A DNA stretch of 50,787 bases from an uncultured Mycoplasmatota bacterium (GCA_947646095.1 CANSFI010000012.1:1-50787); one strand, 5' to 3'. Counted from the first letter of the stretch, positions 1 through 11,281 are shown. Numbers and translations: made by a program. The notes: generated by a model from the sequence alone, not told the origin.

Positions 1-92
1 AGTGAATGTTTTTTTGTTACGCTTTCTAACGCACTTTCCTTATAAATAAAAAAGATTAATTGAAATTAATCATATTAAAAGTATTATCTAAA

Positions 93-1361
93 TTATTTTA
101 AATTTTCCAAAAGATAAACACTTCCTGGAGTAACATTAAATGATGGTGTATAAATAATCCAATCTGTTACATCAGCTACAGTAAACATTCTCTCATCCCC
201 CTCATGGATTCCTTTTATATCATATGGTTCTTGTAATAGTTTTGCTTTAAATTTATCCCCATTAAGTTCAATAAGTTTAAACCAAATATGTTCATAATTA
301 TTATCATTATCTACTGATAGTCCAATTTTAATAATAACTTCATTTTCTTTATTTTTAAATTCTTTTTTTACATAATCAAACCTTTCTATAGCCAGATCTT
401 TCATTCTAGCTGTTTCTTCATCACTAATAAAGAAGATGGGATTTTCTCCCCATAAGTTGTTAAATTCTGTAACTTTTGTAAAAATTTTATTGTTTTCGTC
501 TTCTTCACTTTTATAAAGAAAAATAATGCTAGTTTTACTATTATGTCCGTCTTTTCTATCTTCTATATTTCCTAAATTTAAATTATTATATTCTTTTAAT
601 CCTTCTGTCCATGATAAGTAAGTAGCTACAACAGGTTGTTCATTTTTAAGAAGTCCAATATAAGCGCTATCAACAGAATCTTTTCTTTTGTCAAGAAGAT
701 AACTAGCTAAAGTAGAAATTAAATTATAATGATTATTATAGTTTTCTTGATCTGAATTTAAAATTTCAAGTTCTGTTAATCCACATCTACAAAGACCATG
801 TGTATGTAACCAAATTTCACCATTATCACTAGAAACAGCTTGAACACTATACAAATCATCAGCACTTGGAAGAACTTTAGATGTGGCAGTCATTTTTACC
901 CAAGATGCTGGAAGCATCTTTTCAGCACTTTCATCCATAATACCAAGCATATTAGGAAACATCGCTACAGCGAGTTTTAATTGTAAATAATAAGATTTTT
1001 TTGCATCATTGTTAAATTTCATAAACATTGTTAAAGACACTTTAGCATTCATTATATCCTTTTTTTCTTCTTCAGAAAAATAATAGTTTTTATTTAAATA
1101 AAATTCAGGTACAGAAAAATCAGATGGATATAATCCTACTTGATATTCCTCTTTATCATAGATAAGTGTTATTTTAGCAGGTGTTTCATAAGTTAGAGGC
1201 TGTTTTTCCTTAATTTCTATTTCTTTTATATTATCTAATCTATTTAATATTTCATCTAAAGATTCATCTAAAATTTTTTTAGGAATTATTATCATATAAG
1301 ATTCTTTTTCCCAATATTCTAGTGGTTTTTCTTTAAAATTTTTTAATTCTTTTTTCTTCAT
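93..1361 (-). CDS. DUF4026-like uncharacterized protein
   Basis: 422-aa intact ORF; overall sequence resembles the DUF4026 family (from memory, not searched). Confidence 0.5.
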   Translation of the reverse strand: MKKKELKNFKEKPLEYWEKESYMIIIPKKILDESLDEILNRLDNIKEIEIKEKQPLTYETPAKITLIYDKEEYQVGLYPSDFSVPEFYLNKNYYFSEEEKKDIMNAKVSLTMFMKFNNDAKKSYYLQLKLAVAMFPNMLGIMDESAEKMLPASWVKMTATSKVLPSADDLYSVQAVSSDNGEIWLHTHGLCRCGLTELEILNSDQENYNNHYNLISTLASYLLDKRKDSVDSAYIGLLKNEQPVVATYLSWTEGLKEYNNLNLGNIEDRKDGHNSKTSIIFLYKSEEDENNKIFTKVTEFNNLWGENPIFFISDEETARMKDLAIERFDYVKKEFKNKENEVIIKIGLSVDNDNNYEHIWFKLIELNGDKFKAKLLQEPYDIKGIHEGDERMFTVADVTDWIIYTPSFNVTPGSVYLLENLK

Positions 1362-1760
1362 AATTTTCCTCTTTTCAATTTATCCTATTTAAATTATATT
1401 ATAATTGAATATTTATTACAATATTTTACTACCAAAAAAATCACTCTAAAAAATAATATACCAGTAACTAAATATCAAATATTCATAACTGATTAAATAT
1501 AGAAAAGTTACTTATAATATTAAAAAATTCAAGTATCGATCTGGTTATATCATTATATCTATAACTTTTTTATTATAACTTAATTTTGATATTAAAAAAC
1601 CTCATTTCTATTTATCCAAGAAATGGGGTTCACATCATAATCTTTATATTAGATTAAATGTCGAACTAAATTAAAATTTTGGTAAAAATTCAACTTACTA
1701 AAACTAGATATTCTCTTTTTTATTTTACGCAATTTTTCCCTGACATATTTATAATAACAT

Positions 1761-1786
1761 AAAACGACTTATTAAAAAGTCGTTTT
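1761..1786 (-). terminator. Intrinsic terminator of the tRNA cluster
   Basis: Stem aaaacgactt/aagtcgtttt just downstream (minus strand) of the last tRNA. Confidence 0.6.
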
Positions 1787-1795
1787 CTATCAATC

Positions 1796-1884
1796 TGGTG
1801 CCTAAGGCCGGACTTGAACCGGCACGGGATTTGACTCCCGCAGGATTTTAAGTCCTGTGCGTCTACCAATTTCGCCACTCAGGC
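1796..1884 (-). tRNA. tRNA-Leu (TAA)
   Basis: Cloverleaf with extended variable arm, TTCAAGTCC-type T arm, anticodon TAA, encoded CCA. Confidence 0.95.
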
Positions 1885-1889
1885 ACAAA

Positions 1890-1965
1890 TGGTGTCCCGC
1901 TGGAGATTCGAACTCCAGACCCTTTGATTAAAAGTCAAATGCTCTACCGACTGAGCTAGCGGAAC
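1890..1965 (-). tRNA. tRNA-Lys (TTT)
   Basis: Acceptor GTTCCGC/GCGGGAC, anticodon TTT, encoded CCA. Confidence 0.95.
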
Positions 1966-1975
1966 AAATTATAGA

Positions 1976-2050
1976 TGGCTGCCTCGGCTAGATTCGAACT
2001 AGCGCATGCCACAGTCAAAGTGTGGTGCCTTACCGCTTGGCTACGAGGCA
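1976..2050 (-). tRNA. tRNA-Gln (TTG)
   Basis: Cloverleaf, anticodon loop CTTTGAC, encoded CCA. Confidence 0.95.
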
Positions 2051-2072
2051 ATATACACATAATAAATTAAAA

Positions 2073-2156
2073 TGGTGGAGGGAGATGGATTCGAACCATC
2101 GAACCCGAAGGAACAGATTTACAGTCTGCCGCGTTTGACCGCTTCGCTATCCCTCC
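2073..2156 (-). tRNA. tRNA-Tyr (GTA)
   Basis: Acceptor GGAGGGA/TCCCTCC, long variable arm, anticodon GTA, encoded CCA. Confidence 0.95.
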
Positions 2157-2164
2157 ATAAAAAA

Positions 2165-2240
<76 letters not shown>

Positions 2241-2245
2241 ATTAA

Positions 2246-2322
2246 TGGTGGGCGATATAGGACTCGAACCTATGACCCCCTGCTTGTAAGGCAGGTGCTC
2301 TAACCAACTGAGCTAATCGCCC
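2246..2322 (-). tRNA. tRNA-Val (TAC)
   Basis: Acceptor GGGCGAT, anticodon TAC, encoded CCA. Confidence 0.95.
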
Positions 2323-2369
2323 AAATATAAATATAACTGTGGACGTAATTAAATATAACATTATTATCT

Positions 2370-2747
2370 TTATTTGTCAATAGAATTTGAAGTGTTTTTA
2401 ATTTTTTTTAAATTTTCTTCTATCCATATAGGTAATTTATATGCTAAAGTTTTAAATCCTAGACTAGTTTCATGGATTTTTCTTTTTTTGACATTAAAAT
2501 TTTTTTTATAATTAATATTTTTAATACTTAATTTTAATTGACTTAAATCTTCATCAACATCCAATATTTCAACATAAATAATATCACCTATTTTTAAAAA
2601 ATCTTCAATATTTCTAACAAATCCATGTGAAATTTCAGAAATGTGTATAAGACCACTATAATACTCATCCAATGATACAAAAGCACCATAATCCTCTATT
2701 CCTGTTATTGTTCCTTTAACTATTTTACCTTTTTTATAAGCAGTCAT
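2370..2747 (-). CDS. S1 RNA-binding domain protein (YugI/CvfD-like)
   Basis: N-terminal S1 motif KGKIVKGTITGIEDYGAFVSLDEYYSGLIHISEIS. Confidence 0.75.
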   Translation of the reverse strand: MTAYKKGKIVKGTITGIEDYGAFVSLDEYYSGLIHISEISHGFVRNIEDFLKIGDIIYVEILDVDEDLSQLKLSIKNINYKKNFNVKKRKIHETSLGFKTLAYKLPIWIEENLKKIKNTSNSIDK

Positions 2748-2842
2748 ATAAACACCTCTTAGTTATTATATCACACATATTTTAAAATAAAAAGTCTTTA
2801 CTTGTGTACACAATTAATATATAATAACACTTGGTGATTTAA

Positions 2843-3073
2843 GTGGAAGACAATAAAACAAAGATTATTGAAATTATTGATGAATTAAGACCATTTTTAA
2901 TGTATGAAGGTGGCAATATAGAATTTGTTGATTACAAAGACGACATTGTTTATATTAAAATGCTAGGAGCATGTTCTAATTGCCAAATGTTAGACTTAAC
3001 ACTTAAAGATGGAATTGAATCTACCTTAAAAGAAGAAATTCCAACTATTAAAGAAGTTATAAACGTAGGTTAA
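2843..3073 (+). CDS. NifU-like C-terminal (NFU) domain protein
   Basis: 76 aa; CxxC in GACSNCQMLDLTLKDGIE; NFU-type fold. Confidence 0.85.
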   Translation: MEDNKTKIIEIIDELRPFLMYEGGNIEFVDYKDDIVYIKMLGACSNCQMLDLTLKDGIESTLKEEIPTIKEVINVG

Positions 3074-3075
3074 TC

Positions 3076-3978
3076 TTACGTTTTTATTATCCACTCAATA
3101 TCAGGTAAATTAGTTATTGGCTTTAAAATCCAAAATATTTCTTTTAATAATTTTTGATAGTCATCTATTTTATCAATTATCTTTAATAGCTCTTTTTCAT
3201 TTGATAATCCCCTAATAATATTTTCATATAAATCAAAATAAAATGATGGATATAACATCCTAACATAAAACAAATACATTTCCTCACTATTTAAATTAGA
3301 AATTCTTAAATAGTTTTTAATATCTATTATATTAATTTTATTTTTAAAAAAACCATCTTTAAAATACTCACAAATATCTCTAATTTTATTATCAATTATT
3401 AAATTAAGTGGATTATATAAATCATATAAAGTTGATTCAGTAGTAACTCTCCTATGGGTAATTATATAGTTATAATCTAAATCATAATCATATAATAAAG
3501 CTATTGCTGTTTCAGTCATACCAATAAAATAACTGAAACTTTCTTTTATTAAAGTATAATCTGTACCAATCTCACTTATTTGATATTCAAAATAATCTAC
3601 CTTTCTTATCCAAAAATCACGCCAATTATTTTTTCGTAATTTTAAAAAATAATTATACATAGGTAAATTATTAAATAATAAAATATCATTTATATCTATT
3701 TTTCTATTTTCATTTATAAGTATACGCATTAATATATAAGGCTCATTATTGATCATAGTTATAATTTGATTATTTACATTTAAGATTATTTGATGATTGT
3801 AAACATTTATTTGTAACAAAAAATTATTTAACTTATATATTTCTTCTAACTCTTCTAAGTCATATTCGCATAAACATAGTAAATATTCATTATTATCAAC
3901 AGTAAATCTATATTTTTTACCTGATTGGCGAATATCATAAGTAACTAAATTATAATAATAATTAATAGCGTTTTTCAT
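3076..3978 (-). CDS. Uncharacterized protein, possibly YutH/CotS-like spore-coat kinase-fold family
   Basis: YFIGMTETAIALL ... ITHRR pattern reminiscent of YutH; weak. Confidence 0.4.
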   Translation of the reverse strand: MKNAINYYYNLVTYDIRQSGKKYRFTVDNNEYLLCLCEYDLEELEEIYKLNNFLLQINVYNHQIILNVNNQIITMINNEPYILMRILINENRKIDINDILLFNNLPMYNYFLKLRKNNWRDFWIRKVDYFEYQISEIGTDYTLIKESFSYFIGMTETAIALLYDYDLDYNYIITHRRVTTESTLYDLYNPLNLIIDNKIRDICEYFKDGFFKNKINIIDIKNYLRISNLNSEEMYLFYVRMLYPSFYFDLYENIIRGLSNEKELLKIIDKIDDYQKLLKEIFWILKPITNLPDIEWIIKT

Positions 3979-4004
3979 GTATTCACCTCTATAAATTTTA
4001 TGAA

Positions 4005-5420
4005 CTAAATAACTATTTTATTATTTATTTGTTTATATTTTTTTAATTCTTTTATAAATATAGATTTATGATTTATTTTATATAATATAAAAACTTTATT
4101 TTTAGTTCTAGTTAATGCAACATAAAAAAGTCTTCTCTCCTCTGCATATAAAAATTTTTCTTCATTATTAATTAAGCTGTTTTTAAAATTATCATTTTCC
4201 TTTAAACTAGGAAAACCATATTCACCTTTATTTAGATTTAATATAATAACATTGTCGTATCCTAAACCCTTTGATGCATGAATAGTTAAGTATGTAATAT
4301 CTAATTTAGGATATTTAAAATAGATTATTTTTGAATCTATTTTTTTTAACTTTTTATTATCAATATAATTATATATATCAAAAGTATATCTACTAATTAA
4401 CAATATTTTTTGCTCTAATCCAAATTCTAAAACTAAATTATCTATTATTTTACATAAGCATTTTACTTCTTTTAAGTATCCAACGATATTAATAGGATTA
4501 TTTAAATTTTTATTGGATTTTAGTTGCTTTTTTATTTGATTATTATTTTTCATTATAAATGATCCTGCTGTATCAATTAATTGCTGACTATTTCTGTAAG
4601 TGTGAGTAATTTTAAGAACTCTAGCTTTTTTAGAAAACTCATGAAATAAATTAACATCAGATCCAGCAAAAGAAAAAATAGCTTGCCAATCATCACCAAC
4701 AGCAATTATTTTAGATTCACTATTTTCACTAATTTTTTCAATTAATTTATATCTATTTAATGATATATCTTGAAATTCGTCTATAATTATATAACTATAT
4801 CTTATTTTTATATTATTATTTTTTAATAATTCATAACATTTAGTTATCATATCTTCGAAATCAATTAAATTATTTTCGTTCATATAATTATTATAATAAT
4901 TGTATAGTTGTTGAAAAACTTTGTTTTTTTTTGTTTTATTGTGGAAAACTATAGGGTTATTCTTATATAAATTGATGATTTCAACACAATACTGTGGATT
5001 TTTTAGAAATTTTATCAATTTTTTGTTATTTTTTAAGAAGTTTTCCACAATTTTATGTGGATTACTTTCTATTTTATATTTTTTTCCACTTTTTTTTAAA
5101 ATTGAAAAAGCTAAAGAATGAAAAGTAGAAATATTACATGATATATTAAAATTTTTGTTTATTCGCATTTTTAATTCATCAACCGCTTTATTGGTAAATG
5201 ATATTAAAACTATAGATGATGGATCAACTTTCTTTATTTCAACTAAATACTTAACTTTAGCTGACATTGTTGTTGTTTTTCCACTTCCTGCTCCTGCTAC
5301 TACCATCAAATATTTACTATCATCTAAAATAACCTCTCTTTGTTCTTTATCTAAATATATATTACTATCCACTTCTTTAAATAAATTATCAAAATATTCT
5401 TCCATATAATTAATATACAA
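4005..5420 (-). CDS. UvrD/helicase IV-like superfamily I DNA helicase
   Basis: Walker A AGAGSGKTTTM, Walker B IIIDEFQDIS, GDDWQAIFSFAGSD, RRLFYVALTRTK. Confidence 0.9.
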   Translation of the reverse strand: MYINYMEEYFDNLFKEVDSNIYLDKEQREVILDDSKYLMVVAGAGSGKTTTMSAKVKYLVEIKKVDPSSIVLISFTNKAVDELKMRINKNFNISCNISTFHSLAFSILKKSGKKYKIESNPHKIVENFLKNNKKLIKFLKNPQYCVEIINLYKNNPIVFHNKTKKNKVFQQLYNYYNNYMNENNLIDFEDMITKCYELLKNNNIKIRYSYIIIDEFQDISLNRYKLIEKISENSESKIIAVGDDWQAIFSFAGSDVNLFHEFSKKARVLKITHTYRNSQQLIDTAGSFIMKNNNQIKKQLKSNKNLNNPINIVGYLKEVKCLCKIIDNLVLEFGLEQKILLISRYTFDIYNYIDNKKLKKIDSKIIYFKYPKLDITYLTIHASKGLGYDNVIILNLNKGEYGFPSLKENDNFKNSLINNEEKFLYAEERRLFYVALTRTKNKVFILYKINHKSIFIKELKKYKQINNKIVI

Positions 5421-5452
5421 TTTATTTTTTTAAAATCCTTTAAAAAAATAGA

Positions 5453-6472
5453 CTATTCATCAAAATAATCTATTTTCATATTTTTTTTAACTTGTTGCAT
5501 AACTGATATAGCCTGAGTTCTAGCTTTTTTTGTACCTTCTTTTAGAATACTGTCTACTTCTTCTGGATGTTCTTCATAGTATTTTCTTTTCTCTCTAATT
5601 GGTTCTAAAAACTTATTCATCGCACTAATTAATTCTTTTTTACAAGCTACACAGCCACGTAAACCCTTTTTACATTCATTACATACTGTTTCTACATTAT
5701 CTTTATTAACCAACTTATGATAGTAATAAACCATACATACATTAGGATCTGCAGGATCATTTTTACCAATTTTTTTAGTATCAGTTAAAGCCCCCGTTAT
5801 TTTTTTATTAATAATTTCTTCTGAATCACATAAGTAAATAGCATTGCCTAAGCTTTTACCCATTTTTTCATTACCATCTAAACCTTTTAATCTTGAAGAT
5901 TTACTTAATAATTCCTTTGGTTCTTTTAAAGTGTCACCATAAATACTATTGAATTTTCTAACTATTTCACGACATTGTTCTAAAAGTGGTAATTGGTCAT
6001 CACCAACAGGAATTAAAGTTCCATTAAAAGCTGTAATATCCGCTGCTTGACTTACTGGATAACCTAAAAATCCATAAGTAACACTTTCACCATCATTACC
6101 AAATAATTCTCTTTTTTGTTTTATTTCTGTTTTTATAGTTGGATTTCTGTAAAGTCTAGATATAGTAACTAGATTTGAATAAAAAACTGTAAGTTCAGCT
6201 ATCTCTGGGATTTTAGATTGAATAAAAATTGTACTTTTTTTAGGATCAATTCCTACTGATAATAGATCGATAGTAAGTTCATAAACATTTTTTCTAACCT
6301 TATCTGGATTATCAAAATTATCTGTTAAAGCTTGAACATCTGCTATTTCAATAAATGTAGTATATTCATTTTGAAGTTTAACCCAATTACTAGTAGCTCC
6401 AAAATAGTGACCTAAATGCAGATTACCTGTAGGTCTAATACCAGTCAATATATTTTCATATTTGTTATTCAT
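5453..6472 (-). CDS. trpS: Tryptophanyl-tRNA synthetase
   Basis: TGIRPTGNLHLGHYFGA (HIGH-like), KMGKS signature. Confidence 0.97.
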   Translation of the reverse strand: MNNKYENILTGIRPTGNLHLGHYFGATSNWVKLQNEYTTFIEIADVQALTDNFDNPDKVRKNVYELTIDLLSVGIDPKKSTIFIQSKIPEIAELTVFYSNLVTISRLYRNPTIKTEIKQKRELFGNDGESVTYGFLGYPVSQAADITAFNGTLIPVGDDQLPLLEQCREIVRKFNSIYGDTLKEPKELLSKSSRLKGLDGNEKMGKSLGNAIYLCDSEEIINKKITGALTDTKKIGKNDPADPNVCMVYYYHKLVNKDNVETVCNECKKGLRGCVACKKELISAMNKFLEPIREKRKYYEEHPEEVDSILKEGTKKARTQAISVMQQVKKNMKIDYFDE

Positions 6473-6668
6473 AATTATTTCCTTTCTAAATTTTGTATTT
6501 AGTTAAGGCACCATCGTTTCATAAAAATCACCTATATAAATTATAACACAAAATGTTTCTTTTATTTTAAATTTTATTAAAACTACATTAAATATATAAA
6601 TAAAATTTATAAATTATAGACAAAATACTAAATAAAGGTTAAAATATTAATTAGGAGGATGGTAATAT

Positions 6669-9302
6669 ATGCAATTCCATAGTTTAAGTACTGAACAAAC
6701 TTTAGAAAAATTAGAAACTTCTATTGATGGATTAAGTAATGAAGAAGTTATAAAAAGACAAAAAAAATATGGTTTAAATATTTTACCTAAATCTAAAGAA
6801 AATACTTTACTAAGAGTTTTTTTAAGTCAATTTTTAAGTCCCATTGTTATAATACTTTTTATATCTGCCATATTTTCATTAATTATAGGAGAATATATCG
6901 ATACTATATTTATAGTAATTATTGTATCTATGGATGCTATTTTAGGTACTATTCAAGAATGGAAAGCTGAACAAAACGCTATTCATTTACAAAATTTAAT
7001 TAAAGTAAATATTATAGTTAAAAGAAATAATGAAAAAATTGAAATAAATTCAGAAAATTTAGTAATAGGAGATATTGTATTTATCGAACCAGGTGAAAAA
7101 ATGACAGCCGATTTAAGAATTATTGAATCCCATAATTTAACTGTTGATGAGGCCTTTTTAACTGGTGAATCATTCGCTTCCAATAAAGACAGTAATACAT
7201 TAAGTATAAACACTCCAATTTCTGATCGAAATAATATTTTATATGCGGGTTCTACTATTATGAGTGGTCGTGGTATAGGTGTAGTAATAAATACTGCTTC
7301 TAATACTGAAATTGGAAAAATTGCTTCTAATGTTATTGAAAAAGATAACGCTAAAACACCATTGTCTATTAGAATGGAAAAATTCACTAAACAAATTAGT
7401 ATAATTTTATTATTTGTAGCTTTAATACTATCTCTTATTTTATATCTTAAAGGTGAATCATTTAAAGAAATATTTTTTTCTGTAGTAGCTCTTTCAATAT
7501 CAGCTATTCCTGAAGGACTTCCTATGGTTCTTACAATTGCTCTTTCGATTGCATCAAATAAAATGTCTAAAAAAAATGTTATAGTTCGTAAACTTAATTC
7601 AGTTGAAGGACTAGGTAGTTGTACAGTTATTGCATGTGATAAAACTGGCACTCTTACTTTAAATGAACAAACTGCTAAAATAGTTGAACTGACAGATGGT
7701 TCTATTTATGAAATAAGTGGTGATGGATATAATGGAAATGGTTCATTTATTCCTAAGAATGCTAGTGCTAAATATAAAGATAGTTTAACTAATTTAAAAC
7801 ATTTAAGTAAATTAGCTTCGCTTAATAATGAAGCTAAGCTTACATTCGAGAATGACTCATGGATATCATATGGGGATGCTATTGATATTGCCTTTCTATC
7901 ACTTAATTTAAAAGTAAATCGCAAAGAGTTTAATAATGAAATAGTTGGTAAAATACCTTATGAATCAGAAAATAAATTTTCAGCTATTTTTTATAAAGAA
8001 AATAATGATTTTAGGGTTTCTGTTAAAGGATCTATCGAAACTATTTTAAAATTTTGTAACAAAAATGAAAATGAATTTATTAAAAGAGCCAATAATTTGG
8101 CTTCCCTAGGTTATCGTGTTATAGCGATTGCAGATGGGAAAATAGATAATTTTAAATTAAAAGACGAATATACTGAGAAAGATTTAAATAATTTAAATTT
8201 AATTGGACTAGTTGGTTTTATTGATCCAGTTAGAAAAGAAAGCAAACAAGCTTTAAAAGAATGTAAAAAAGCTGGTATTAAAGTTGTTATGATTACAGGT
8301 GATCATCCTTTGACAGCTGAAGCAATCGGAAAAGAATTAGGAATGATTAGCAAAAAAAATCAAATAGCTAATGGACAAGATATTGAGCACCACTATAAAT
8401 TAGGAGAAAGAGCTTTTGATGAATTTGTAAAAAATACTATTATTTTTTCAAGAGTAACACCTGATCAAAAATTAAAAATTGTAGAATCTTTTAAGCGTTT
8501 AGGAGAATTTATTGCTGTTACTGGAGATGGAGTAAATGATGCTCCAGCTATGAAAAGTGCTAATATTGGTATTGCTATGGGTAGTGGAACTGATGTAGCA
8601 AAAGAATCTGGAGCACTAATTATCACAGATGACAACTTTATGTCTATTGTTGAAGGTATAAAAGACGGGAGACATGCTTATAACAATATTCGTAGAGTTA
8701 TATATTATTTAATTTCATGTGGTCTTGCTGAAGTACTATTCTTTATGTTATCAATTATATTTAATTTACCTATACCATTACTTGCTATTCAATTATTATG
8801 GCTTAATTTAGTAACTGATGGCATTCAGGATGTAGCTCTTTCTTTTGAAAATAGCAATGAAGATGTTATGAATGAAAAACCTAGAAAACCTAATGAAAAT
8901 ATTTTTGATAAAAAACTTATTGAAGAAACACTTATATCTGGTATTTCGATTGGATTATTAGTATTTATATTTTGGTTTATTTTAATTAAACCTATGAATA
9001 TGGATATAAAACTAGCTAGAAGTTATATTATTTTACTTATGGTATTTATGCAAAATATTCATGTATTTAATTGTAGAAGCGAAAATAATTCTATATTTAA
9101 ATGTCCTATAAAAAATAATCTGTTTGTTGTTATTGCTGTTATATTAACTATTGTTTTACAGTTAATAGTATCAGAAACTAGTATTTTAAGTAATATATTA
9201 GGAATATATCCAATTAGTGTTTCACATAGTTTAATGGCTATTTTATTTGCTTTACCATTATTAATAATTATGGAATTATTTAAAAAGTTAAAAAGGAGTT
9301 AG
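6669..9302 (+). CDS. Cation-transporting P-type ATPase (SERCA/PMCA-like)
   Basis: TGES, PEGLP, CDKTGTLT, TGDGVNDAPAM motifs; RBS aggagg. Confidence 0.93.
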   Translation: MQFHSLSTEQTLEKLETSIDGLSNEEVIKRQKKYGLNILPKSKENTLLRVFLSQFLSPIVIILFISAIFSLIIGEYIDTIFIVIIVSMDAILGTIQEWKAEQNAIHLQNLIKVNIIVKRNNEKIEINSENLVIGDIVFIEPGEKMTADLRIIESHNLTVDEAFLTGESFASNKDSNTLSINTPISDRNNILYAGSTIMSGRGIGVVINTASNTEIGKIASNVIEKDNAKTPLSIRMEKFTKQISIILLFVALILSLILYLKGESFKEIFFSVVALSISAIPEGLPMVLTIALSIASNKMSKKNVIVRKLNSVEGLGSCTVIACDKTGTLTLNEQTAKIVELTDGSIYEISGDGYNGNGSFIPKNASAKYKDSLTNLKHLSKLASLNNEAKLTFENDSWISYGDAIDIAFLSLNLKVNRKEFNNEIVGKIPYESENKFSAIFYKENNDFRVSVKGSIETILKFCNKNENEFIKRANNLASLGYRVIAIADGKIDNFKLKDEYTEKDLNNLNLIGLVGFIDPVRKESKQALKECKKAGIKVVMITGDHPLTAEAIGKELGMISKKNQIANGQDIEHHYKLGERAFDEFVKNTIIFSRVTPDQKLKIVESFKRLGEFIAVTGDGVNDAPAMKSANIGIAMGSGTDVAKESGALIITDDNFMSIVEGIKDGRHAYNNIRRVIYYLISCGLAEVLFFMLSIIFNLPIPLLAIQLLWLNLVTDGIQDVALSFENSNEDVMNEKPRKPNENIFDKKLIEETLISGISIGLLVFIFWFILIKPMNMDIKLARSYIILLMVFMQNIHVFNCRSENNSIFKCPIKNNLFVVIAVILTIVLQLIVSETSILSNILGIYPISVSHSLMAILFALPLLIIMELFKKLKRS

Positions 9303-9307
9303 TTGTA

Positions 9308-9955
9308 ATGAAGGAAGTAATGATCTATTTTCTATTATTTATAGTTTATTCAATACTAGGGTGGATTGTAGAAACTAGTGCTACTAGTATTTATCATAAA
9401 AAATTAGTTGATCGTGTTTTTTTAATAGGTCCTTGTTTACCTATATATGGAACTGGTGCTATAGCAATTATTATTTTATTAAAAAAATATCACAATGATT
9501 TTTTAGTACTATTTATCATGTCAATAGTATTATGCAGTATTATTGAATACTTAACTAGCTATCTAATGGAAAAAATATTTAAAGCTAGATGGTGGGATTA
9601 TACTAATATTCCTTTTAATATTAATGGGCGCATTTGTTTACCTTTTTCTATAGCATTTGGTTTCATGGGATCTTTAATTATTGTTATTAATACTCATATA
9701 TATAGCCTTATTAATAATATTCCACCACAACTATTAACAATTATATTTATTATTATATTAATTATATTTATTACTGATATAATTGTTTCATTTAATATTA
9801 TTAATAAAATTAAGCTATCTGCTAATAATTTAAGAAAAGATTATTCTGAGGAAATAACTGAAAAAGTAAAAAATACTTTAGAAAATAATTCATTACTTAT
9901 TAAAAGATTATTACATGCATTTCCAAATATAAAAATATTGCAAAAGAAAAAGTAG
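9308..9955 (+). CDS. Putative ABC transporter permease, CmpB-like family (PF06541-like)
   Basis: YSILGWIVETSATSI...VDRVFLIGPCLPIYGTGA signature; multiple TM helices. Confidence 0.75.
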   Translation: MKEVMIYFLLFIVYSILGWIVETSATSIYHKKLVDRVFLIGPCLPIYGTGAIAIIILLKKYHNDFLVLFIMSIVLCSIIEYLTSYLMEKIFKARWWDYTNIPFNINGRICLPFSIAFGFMGSLIIVINTHIYSLINNIPPQLLTIIFIIILIIFITDIIVSFNIINKIKLSANNLRKDYSEEITEKVKNTLENNSLLIKRLLHAFPNIKILQKKK

Positions 9956-9970
9956 GTTATCCTACTTTTC
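9946..9970. terminator. Bidirectional terminator between convergent genes
   Basis: Stem gaaaaagtagg-ttat-cctacttttc. Confidence 0.65.
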
Positions 9971-11260
9971 TTGATATACACTAAATTTAATAGTTTTGTT
10001 AAACTCCAATTCTGTATTTTGAATAACTAATCTATTTCCTGTTTTATCACTGTAATAACTAATTTTATTATTATCTATATAATAAATATAATCATCTAAA
10101 AATACTATTTTATTATAGTCTGTTGTTGTAAATAAGTATGTAATATTACTATGATTTTGAATATCAGTTCTATATACTTCATATTTACCATTTACAAACT
10201 TAAATAAATAATAATAACCTACATCACTACCATTTTTAATTATTTTTATATAATCATAGTTTTGATAGTCATTTTTATATTTATCTCCAAAAGTCATATT
10301 ATCTTCAAATTTATCGATATCTAAATCTTCCCAATTTCCATTAGAATAGAATTTAACAAATTTATCTTTACTTCCAATTATAGATATATTATTGTTTCTT
10401 ATATTTATTTCATATTGAATTCTATTTTCTTTATCATATAAATAAATTGAATCATTAACTGAGCCTAAAATATAAGAATTAAAACTAATTTTATAAGAAC
10501 TACTTATTTTAAATGTTTCGCCATTTTTTAAATTGACAATTTTTAAATTATTAAAACTATTAATTCCTGTATAATCAGCTGTTAAATAATATTTATTTAT
10601 GTATCCACTAATAGGTCTTTGATAAATATCTTTATCAAAAATACTGATATTTTTAATTATTTCTTTTTGATTAATTAAATATACCCCTTTATAATTACTA
10701 ATTCCAAGAAAGTGATTTTTAATTAAATTATCATATACTGTAACTGTATTTATTTGTTTTAATATTTTAGAACTATTTTTCCAATTATTTATATCATAAT
10801 CTTTAATACTTGATATAAATTTCTTTAAATTATTATTTGGATTAATTATACTATTATAGTATTTATAAATAGAACCATCATAACACATTATGTCAAAATA
10901 GAATTCATTATCCCTAAACCTAGGAAGAAGGCATTTATAATTTTCATCTTCATAATAATATATATCTTTAATAATTTTATTTTTTTTATTAAAATTTTTA
11001 AAAACTTGATATGTAAAATTAGTATCATTAATATTAATTTCTAAATAATAATTATTATATTTAGTTTTAAATACTTCTTTTATATTGAACTCATTATCAT
11101 TTATAATTTTATAATTGATTTCATGACCTTTACTAAATATTTTAAATGACCAATTGATTAAAAAATATAAAATAATTAAAAATACTAAACTGAAAGTTAA
11201 TTTTTTCATTATATCACTGCCCCTTATATTTATTATATATAAAATATTAGTTAGGTGCAA
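9962..11260 (-). CDS. Uncharacterized membrane-anchored protein
   Basis: N-terminal TM (FSLVFLIILYFLINWSF), long Tyr/Asn-rich extracytoplasmic region. Confidence 0.5.
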   Translation of the reverse strand: MHLTNILYIINIRGSDIMKKLTFSLVFLIILYFLINWSFKIFSKGHEINYKIINDNEFNIKEVFKTKYNNYYLEININDTNFTYQVFKNFNKKNKIIKDIYYYEDENYKCLLPRFRDNEFYFDIMCYDGSIYKYYNSIINPNNNLKKFISSIKDYDINNWKNSSKILKQINTVTVYDNLIKNHFLGISNYKGVYLINQKEIIKNISIFDKDIYQRPISGYINKYYLTADYTGINSFNNLKIVNLKNGETFKISSSYKISFNSYILGSVNDSIYLYDKENRIQYEINIRNNNISIIGSKDKFVKFYSNGNWEDLDIDKFEDNMTFGDKYKNDYQNYDYIKIIKNGSDVGYYYLFKFVNGKYEVYRTDIQNHSNITYLFTTTDYNKIVFLDDYIYYIDNNKISYYSDKTGNRLVIQNTELEFNKTIKFSVYQEK

Positions 11261-11281
11261 GAAAAAAAGGATATTAAATCC

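Noticed and set aside
1595-1640. Hairpin cctcatttct...aaatgggg, similar to one at 14434-14475, as a MITE family
   Set aside because: Only the short stem is shared and no target duplications are visible; ordinary terminator-like hairpins explain it.
6473-6668. Possible T-box upstream of trpS (GATGGTGCC-like sequence)
   Set aside because: No complete T-box consensus (AGGGTGGNACCGCG), and the region is too short for specifier and antiterminator stems.
6983-7651. Antisense 222-aa ORF inside the P-type ATPase gene (and similar antisense ORFs at 4921, 5155, 7706, 15762, 30140, 31168)
   Set aside because: Opposite strand of clear coding sequence, with no RBS or domain. Shadow ORFs of AT-rich codon usage.
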